From: JABJPM01 sp964596705
Lineage (GTDB): Archaea > Nanobdellota > Nanobdellia > SCGC-AAA011-G17 > PNOQ01
Length of the DNA stretch: 10,930 nucleotides
NCBI GenBank assembly: GCA_964596705.1
Contig: CAZQVG010000017.1
Coordinates: 1 to 10,930 of the forward strand
Direction: 5' to 3'
Part shown: piece by piece, positions 7,501-10,930 of the stretch
How positions within the stretch are numbered: the stretch's first letter is position 1
How the letters are laid out: every line of letters starts with the position of its first letter
The notes under the pieces: generated by a model
Told to the model about the DNA's origin: nothing
Databases searched by the model: none
The model's input: the letters and a program-made list of their open reading frames with translations, nothing else
Made by a program: the position numbers and the translations under genes

Positions 7501-8074
7501 TAAAAGTTCTATTAATCTCATCTTCAGTAGGGTCATATTCTGCATAACCCATCTGTTTTCTCACATAATCACATACTGCAACAAAAATACATGTAGCAGT
7601 AGTACCTGCACTTCTTATTGGACCTCCAAAATACAAAGAGAAAAATTTGCCTTTTCCATCATTTCTATCTTTTAGCTCTAAACGAATAAATCCTTCCAAA
7701 GGACTAGCAACTACTCCATTAGTAATATATGCTAAACCAACCCTCAAACCAACCTCCATAGCCTCTAACTCCGAATCAAATTTACAGAATTTCTGTTTAG
7801 CTACCTCTTCAGCAATTAAAAATGCAATCCTCCAATTTTGAGAACCATACTCTTTCTCTAATTCCTCTATTCTTTTACTTAAACCAGAATTAGCTAACTG
7901 AGGTGCAACTACACTAATTAAACCTTCTACTCTCTCAGCCATATTTTTAGCGATCGGAATTTCTACATCTTCAGAAGGATCAAAACCTCTAGATCTAGCT
8001 ACTTTCGCTACTTCATAAGCCCTTTCGACTTCTTTACCTAAACTATCAAAATATTCTTCAATACCATTTTCCAT
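4553..8074 (-). CDS. polC: DNA polymerase II (PolD) large subunit DP2
   Basis: DP2 is the catalytic subunit of the archaeal replicative polymerase PolD. Numbering is from the ATG at 8074 (1173 residues). The N-terminal block EEYFDSLGKEVERAYEVAKVAR and the FGGPIRSAGTTA block (about 149-160) are family hallmarks. The double-psi beta-barrel active site is RRDCDGDEN (922-930), with catalytic aspartates D926 and D928, matching the NCDGD motif of Pyrococcus DP2 except that the leading Asn is Asp. Two zinc sites are seen: C676, C679, C688, C691 and C1091, C1094, C1107, C1110. The protein ends with QSGLNDFF (1165-1172), an exact PIP box for PCNA, and one further Gly. It is about 90 residues shorter than the roughly 1260-residue Pyrococcus protein. 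No intein interrupts it. The frame can be extended to a TTG at 8086 inside DP1. I prefer the ATG because it lies two bases after the DP1 stop and gives a normal N-terminus. Confidence 0.96.
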   Translation of the reverse strand: MENGIEEYFDSLGKEVERAYEVAKVARSRGFDPSEDVEIPIAKNMAERVEGLISVVAPQLANSGLSKRIEELEKEYGSQNWRIAFLIAEEVAKQKFCKFDSELEAMEVGLRVGLAYITNGVVASPLEGFIRLELKDRNDGKGKFFSLYFGGPIRSAGTTATCIFVAVCDYVRKQMGYAEYDPTEDEINRTFSELEHFHDRITNLQYMPSEDELVFLTKHLPVQIEGDASEKIEVPNYKDLSRVSTNRLRNGFCLVYGEGLAQKFAKFWGKFSKWYKELGMDHWAFLDDFVKLQKKIKSKSKGKEDDLIKPDYTFIKDLVAGRPVLTHPMGKGGFRLRYGRGRNTGLSSTAIHPVTMKVLDGYIGIGTQLKWERPSKGTVLSACDSIEGPIVKLKNGNVLFLDESNVDDLLGEIDEILFLGDILVPYGDFFDRAHRLVPPGYCEEWWFKEVEAKHKSPEEIHNLTGVSLPLIKELYRQPIITQINAEDSFKISKELGVPFHPRYTYHWKDISVKEFLALVDWLLRAVIKKDENKIILPLDYKAEEFDNPKRVLELLGVPHNVANKEFVVIGCDWAIGLMVSLGFYTKDPDFKRIVESVSGKKDVLEIINKFSEVEIKDKSGIYIGARMGRPEKAKMRKLTGSPHVLFPVGEEGGRLRSFQAAMEEGKIKSDFPIYFCKSCNEYTVYPVCEKCGVKCEKMFYSPSADKIIGADSVKDYPDARPYKFQEIKVSRYLDHAQKVLKLNELPAIIKGVRGTSNEDHTPENLVKGVLRAIHNINVNKDGTVRYDMTEMSLTHFKPNEVGTSVEKLKELGYTHDIYGKELVNDDQILELKPQDVVLPNCKGSAEEGADIILFRVANFIDDLLKTLYGVKPFYNLKSKQDLVGHLIISLAPHTSAGIVGRIIGFSDTQGCYAHPLWHSAQRRDCDGDENGIMLLLDGFLNFSRKYLPAHRGATQDACLVLSNKIIAGEVDDMVFNMDVVWEYPLEFYKACEEYKEPYDIKIEQLNDNLGTPKQYVGYGFTHPTKSISNGVLCSSYKSLPTMKEKVDGQMRLADIIRAVDENDVARLVIERHFIRDLKGNLRKFSMQQFRCVKCNEKFRRPPLVGKCTKCGGRLLFTISEGSVTKYLAHMLFLASKYKLPDYSMRTIKLIEQRVESVFGKEPEKQSGLNDFFG

Positions 8075-8076
8075 TT

Positions 8077-9555
8077 TTAATCGCAAAATTTCATAACCTT
8101 TATATCCCTAGTTTTTAGATTAATTATTGGCACCCTACATGGTTCAGGATGATGGCCAACTTTTTCCTGAAACGCAGTTTTTGCTTGCCAACAACTCCCA
8201 CACAACATACTAGTTTTACCATATTTACTTACACTCAACTTATGAATATGGCCTGATAAAAAGAAATCTGGAATTTCATCAATAATCAACCCATCTTGAG
8301 AAGGGTTTACAACAAATAATGTAGAGGTATGAGTTGGGGCTAAATGTCTTTTCTGTAATAAAAATTTCATAACTAGATCTCCTCTATCATAACCTCCATT
8401 TAACCTTATCTCTTCAACCCGATCAATATAATAATCAAAAGAGAAACCATGATAGATTAGCAAATTAAATCCCGAAAAGCCATCTCTCTTTCCAATATTA
8501 ACCATTGAAGGGTTTGTGACCAACACAACATTATCAAGTTCGTATAAACTTTTTGCCAACTCTTTATCAAATGCAGGCTGTGGCTCAGCCAATCTAATTG
8601 CATCATGATTTCCTGGACATATAATTATTTTAATATCATTTCTTATTAACTTAATATACTCTGCAAATTTATCATACTGAGATTTTAAATCATGAATTGT
8701 TAATTCTTCGTCCTGGCCAGGATATACCCCTATTCCATCAACCACATCACCTGCAATAACTAAATATTTAACAGCTCTCGCAACTTTTTTCTGTTCTGTG
8801 GATCCAACCTCTCCATTTAACCATTTAATAAATCTCAAAAATTCTTCTTCTAAAAATAAATTAGATCCAACATGAACATCGGAAATAAAAGCCATGTATT
8901 CCTCAACAGGAGATTTCTTTAAATTATTACCATTCAAAGGCACATCAGGAAATAAAATATCATTAGCAAAAACTATTCTAGTCCCCATATTTCCGTTTAC
9001 CCCAATAACCTCATCTAGAACAATATTAGAGGCTTTCTTAAATAAGTCTTGTTTATTTGAATTTACTAAAACTTTTATAGAGCCAGTAGTATCTTCAACT
9101 TCCAACATTATATTTCCATTCCTAGTAATCTCCTTATTATAAACTACACCAATCAAGGATACTGTCTCCCTCTCAGGTTTATGAAATAATCGATTTATAG
9201 AAACTGCATTAGTTAATTCAGACCTATTTTGTAATATTTGCCTTAACTTGTTATATCTCACTTTATAATGTTCAATAAAGTCATCAACTTCTACCTTTTT
9301 CAAAGGATCATCATAAGACTTCAATACTTCAACACTTCCAGGAGATTCATCTACCCCAATCTCTCTCTCTTCAACAATACATTCTTTCAAATATTTAGAC
9401 TTCAAATCATCCAACAAACTCAAACTTATTGTAGGGTTTTTCTCTGGATCTAAATATTTTTTAATTAAATTAAAAGAACTCTCATCCAAACTACCTAGAA
9501 CATCCGGCTCCAATAAATACCCCCTATCCATTAAAAATTTTATTTTTTCTTTCAT
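8077..9555 (-). CDS. polB: DNA polymerase II (PolD) small subunit DP1, 3'-5' exonuclease
   Basis: DP1 is the proofreading subunit of PolD and belongs to the Mre11-like calcineurin phosphoesterase family. The 492 residues contain a poorly conserved N-terminal region (1-115), an OB-fold (about 120-205, including VEDTTGSIKVLV) and the nuclease domain. All metal-binding motifs are intact: SDVH (225-228), GD (269-270), GNHD (315-318), YHG with H369, and GHIH (435-438). The enzyme should therefore be an active exonuclease, unlike the inactive eukaryotic B-subunits descended from this family. The ATG overlaps the orc1 stop as ATGA (9552-9555), and DP2 follows after two bases, so the three proteins are probably made from one mRNA. 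An SD-like GAGAGGT ends 11 bases before the ATG inside a palindrome. Confidence 0.96.
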   Translation of the reverse strand: MKEKIKFLMDRGYLLEPDVLGSLDESSFNLIKKYLDPEKNPTISLSLLDDLKSKYLKECIVEEREIGVDESPGSVEVLKSYDDPLKKVEVDDFIEHYKVRYNKLRQILQNRSELTNAVSINRLFHKPERETVSLIGVVYNKEITRNGNIMLEVEDTTGSIKVLVNSNKQDLFKKASNIVLDEVIGVNGNMGTRIVFANDILFPDVPLNGNNLKKSPVEEYMAFISDVHVGSNLFLEEEFLRFIKWLNGEVGSTEQKKVARAVKYLVIAGDVVDGIGVYPGQDEELTIHDLKSQYDKFAEYIKLIRNDIKIIICPGNHDAIRLAEPQPAFDKELAKSLYELDNVVLVTNPSMVNIGKRDGFSGFNLLIYHGFSFDYYIDRVEEIRLNGGYDRGDLVMKFLLQKRHLAPTHTSTLFVVNPSQDGLIIDEIPDFFLSGHIHKLSVSKYGKTSMLCGSCWQAKTAFQEKVGHHPEPCRVPIINLKTRDIKVMKFCD

Positions 9556-10766
9556 AAACTAAGCCAACCTCTCAATTGAGAGATTAAATTAGGAATACTT
9601 GATTGTGGCATGGCAAGTCCAATCTCTTTAGTTCTTCCATACCTGCCTTTGCTTATCACCTTTGCATTAATTATCCCCAACATATCCAATTCTGCAATCA
9701 AATCAGACAATCTTCTCTGAGTCAAGGCTTTCAAACCACTTTTATTACAATAATCCAAATAAAGTTCATAAACATCACCAGTAAAAAATTTCTCATTACC
9801 CATCTTCTCATATAAATCAAATATAGCCAACAATGTTATCTGAGATTGTTTAGGCAACGTACTTATTGCTTCAACAACAAGATCATTTTCTATCTTTGCC
9901 TCAGCTTGATCTATATGGTCTATTGTTAATTTATTTTCCCCGCTCCTTTCAGCCAGTTCCCCTGCAACTCTCAATAGATCTAAAGCTCTCCTGGCATCTC
10001 CATGCTCACGCGCGGCATAAGCTGCACATTTAGCTATAACTCCTTCAGAAATAACTCCTTCTTTGAAGGCCTCCTTTGCCCTCTCATGAAGAATATCCTG
10101 TAGTTGCAAAGCATTGTATGATGGAAAATTTAAATCCTCTTCTGCCAAAGAAGATTTGACTCTGGGGTCTAAATCATTAGCAAACCTAAGGTCATTTGAA
10201 ATTCCTATAAATGTAATCTGAGTATTCTTCAACTCAGTATTTATTCTTGTTAAATTATATAATATCTCATCTCCTGCTTTTTTAACAAGTTGATCTATTT
10301 CATCTAACACCAAAATTACAGTATTTTTATCTTGATCTATGTGTTTGATAAACATCCTATATACTTCATCAGTAGGCAATCCAGTAATAGGAATGTCTTC
10401 TTGTCCGAATTCTCTGGCCAAAGTTGCAATTAGACGATATTCAGTATCTGCGACCCTCTTCAATTTGCAATTTATATATGCTATTCTTAAAGGCAAATCC
10501 CTTTCCTTAGCAATTTTCTTCAGATTATTTATAACATGAATTACAGATAAAGTCTTTCCAGTCCCAGTTTTTCCATATAAAAACAAATTAGAAGGTCTAT
10601 CTCCCCTAAGAACAGGAGCCAATATTCCTGCGATTTCCTTTATTTGTTCGTCCCGATGAGGGATATTATCGGGTGTATAACTTGCTTGAAGAACTTTTTT
10701 ATCCTTAAAAATAGACTCTTTATCTAGGTATTCTTCAAAAAAACCTCGTATATCACTCTTTACCAT
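9552..10766 (-). CDS. cdc6: Orc1/Cdc6 replication initiator
   Basis: This 404-residue AAA+ protein recognises archaeal origins and recruits the MCM helicase. Walker A is GKTGTGKT (65-72), Walker B VLDEID (153-158), sensor 1 N191 and sensor 2 around GDARRALDLLR (256-266, with R259/R260). The C-terminal third (about 300-400) is a winged helix with a helix LTQRRLSDLIAELDMLGII (348-366) and a wing around GRYGRTKE, used to bind ORB elements. The length is typical. It is the first gene of an operon with both PolD subunits, an arrangement known from Pyrococcus where the cluster lies by oriC. The start is fixed by a TATA box 27 bases upstream, predicting a leaderless mRNA. ORB-like sequences just upstream suggest the gene borders its own origin and may be autoregulated, which is inference. 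Confidence 0.95.
   Translation of the reverse strand: MVKSDIRGFFEEYLDKESIFKDKKVLQASYTPDNIPHRDEQIKEIAGILAPVLRGDRPSNLFLYGKTGTGKTLSVIHVINNLKKIAKERDLPLRIAYINCKLKRVADTEYRLIATLAREFGQEDIPITGLPTDEVYRMFIKHIDQDKNTVILVLDEIDQLVKKAGDEILYNLTRINTELKNTQITFIGISNDLRFANDLDPRVKSSLAEEDLNFPSYNALQLQDILHERAKEAFKEGVISEGVIAKCAAYAAREHGDARRALDLLRVAGELAERSGENKLTIDHIDQAEAKIENDLVVEAISTLPKQSQITLLAIFDLYEKMGNEKFFTGDVYELYLDYCNKSGLKALTQRRLSDLIAELDMLGIINAKVISKGRYGRTKEIGLAMPQSSIPNLISQLRGWLSL
9569..9582. repeat. Perfect 14-base palindrome at the orc1/DP1 junction
   Basis: CTCTCAATTGAGAG reads the same on both strands and lies in the last codons of orc1. In the mRNA it could fold as a CUCUC/GAGAG stem with an AAUU loop starting 13 bases before the DP1 start codon. 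The stem includes most of an SD-like GAGAGGU. The palindrome itself is directly visible; any regulatory role is a guess. Confidence 0.5.
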
Positions 10767-10787
10767 AAAAACTGTTTTTGAAAATAT

Positions 10788-10797
10788 GTTATATAAA
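10788..10797 (-). promoter_or_regulatory. TATA box of the orc1-polD operon
   Basis: The minus strand reads TTTATATAAC, centred near 10793, 27 bases before the orc1 ATG. It is the most canonical archaeal TATA box in the window and predicts an mRNA starting at the ATG. The ORB-like dyad lies about 36 bases upstream of the box, so bound initiator could influence transcription. Confidence 0.6.
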
Positions 10798-10832
10798 CAT
10801 TATTATAATTTAAAATAGACACCAAGACCTAT

Positions 10833-10847
10833 GTTTCCTATGGAAAC
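10833..10847. promoter_or_regulatory. ORB-like dyad GTTTCC-TAT-GGAAAC
   Basis: Perfect 6-base inverted arms surround a 3-base centre. The arms match the dyad part of archaeal origin recognition boxes (TTCCAGTGGAAAC in Pyrococcus, Sulfolobus and haloarchaea). On the minus strand it is followed by ATAGGTCTTGG, a weak version of the usual downstream G-run. Its position directly upstream of orc1 is the classical location. Confidence 0.5.
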
Positions 10848-10863
10848 TATTCTTCTAGATTTT

Positions 10864-10886
10864 CAGCACCCCTTTCATTTTCAAAC
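10864..10886 (-). promoter_or_regulatory. ORB-like half-site with G-run
   Basis: The minus strand contains TTTGAAAATGAAAGGGGTG. It resembles the right half of the ORB consensus (TGGAAAC then GAAA then a run of G), with TTGAAAAT in place of TGGAAAC and GAAAGGGG intact. It has the same orientation as the minus-strand reading of the nearby dyad, pointing toward orc1. The GGGG is conspicuous in otherwise very AT-rich DNA. This is pattern matching from memory of the consensus. Confidence 0.4.
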
Positions 10887-10888
10887 CC

Positions 10889-10930
10889 ATAACAAAAAAT
10901 AAATAATAAAAAAATATAGTTATATAATAT
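10889..10930. other. A+T tract, candidate duplex-unwinding element
   Basis: Forty of these 42 bases are A or T. The tract directly adjoins the ORB-like sites and continues to the window edge. AT-rich unwinding elements flank ORBs in known archaeal origins. In a genome this AT-rich the tract alone is weak evidence; its place next to the ORB-like sites is what makes it notable. Confidence 0.35.

Noticed and set aside
8075..8086. TTG start for DP2, four residues earlier and inside DP1.
   Set aside because: The ATG at 8074 lies two bases after the DP1 stop, fits the junction pattern elsewhere and gives the usual DP2 N-terminus.
10777..10885. TTTGAAAAT on the plus strand at 10777-10785 and on the minus strand at 10877-10885 as a widely spaced inverted repeat.
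   Set aside because: A 9-base AT-rich match in a region of this composition can easily arise by chance, and the left copy lacks a G-run.
10831..10902. A 23-codon plus-strand frame starting ATG TTT CCT, with an AT-rich TATA-like stretch about 26 bases upstream.
   Set aside because: It covers the ORB-like dyad and G-run, its composition is not protein-like, and TATA-like strings are common in this AT-rich gap.

Overview
The window looks like a piece of an AT-rich archaeal chromosome (roughly one third G+C by eye). It carries three genes that together are characteristic of archaea: an Orc1/Cdc6 initiator, both subunits of the archaea-specific D-family DNA polymerase, and the proteasome-activating nucleotidase PAN. 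PolD excludes most Crenarchaeota. The compact proteins, small intergenic gaps and AT-rich coding suggest a euryarchaeal or DPANN lineage, for example Woesearchaeota or Pacearchaeota; that placement is inference.

Layout, left to right. 1-1090 (minus, cut by the window edge): a membrane-anchored, cysteine-rich zinc metallopeptidase resembling family M64. 1129-2915 (minus): PAN, then a 31-residue membrane microprotein starting one base after the PAN stop, then the RNA 2',3'-cyclic phosphodiesterase ThpR, which has its own TATA box at the end of the microprotein gene. 2916-2998: a short divergent promoter region. 2999-4556 (plus): a membrane-anchored OB-fold protein followed one base later by a TctA-family (COG1784-like) multi-span membrane protein. 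4553-10766 (minus): the replication operon orc1/cdc6 - DP1 - DP2, with junctions of -4 and +2 bases. It meets the TctA gene tail to tail with overlapping stop codons. 10767-10930: the orc1 promoter and a candidate replication origin, with a perfect GTTTCC/GGAAAC dyad, an ORB-like site with a G-run, and an almost pure A+T stretch. No gap in the window exceeds 300 bases.

How the genes fit together. Orc1 would load the helicase at the adjacent origin, and DP1 (proofreading exonuclease) with DP2 (polymerase) would copy DNA. DP2 ends in an exact PCNA-interacting motif. The minus strand is richer in G than C across the window whichever way the genes point, as expected if replication runs leftward from the right end. 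Translation starts follow one simple rule: every transcription-unit start has a TATA box centred 26-27 bases before the ATG, implying leaderless mRNAs, and every operon-internal gene starts within -4 to +2 bases of the previous stop. I see no wholly new defence or mobile system. The most useful leads are the candidate origin, the PAN-linked microprotein and the OB-fold/TctA pair.
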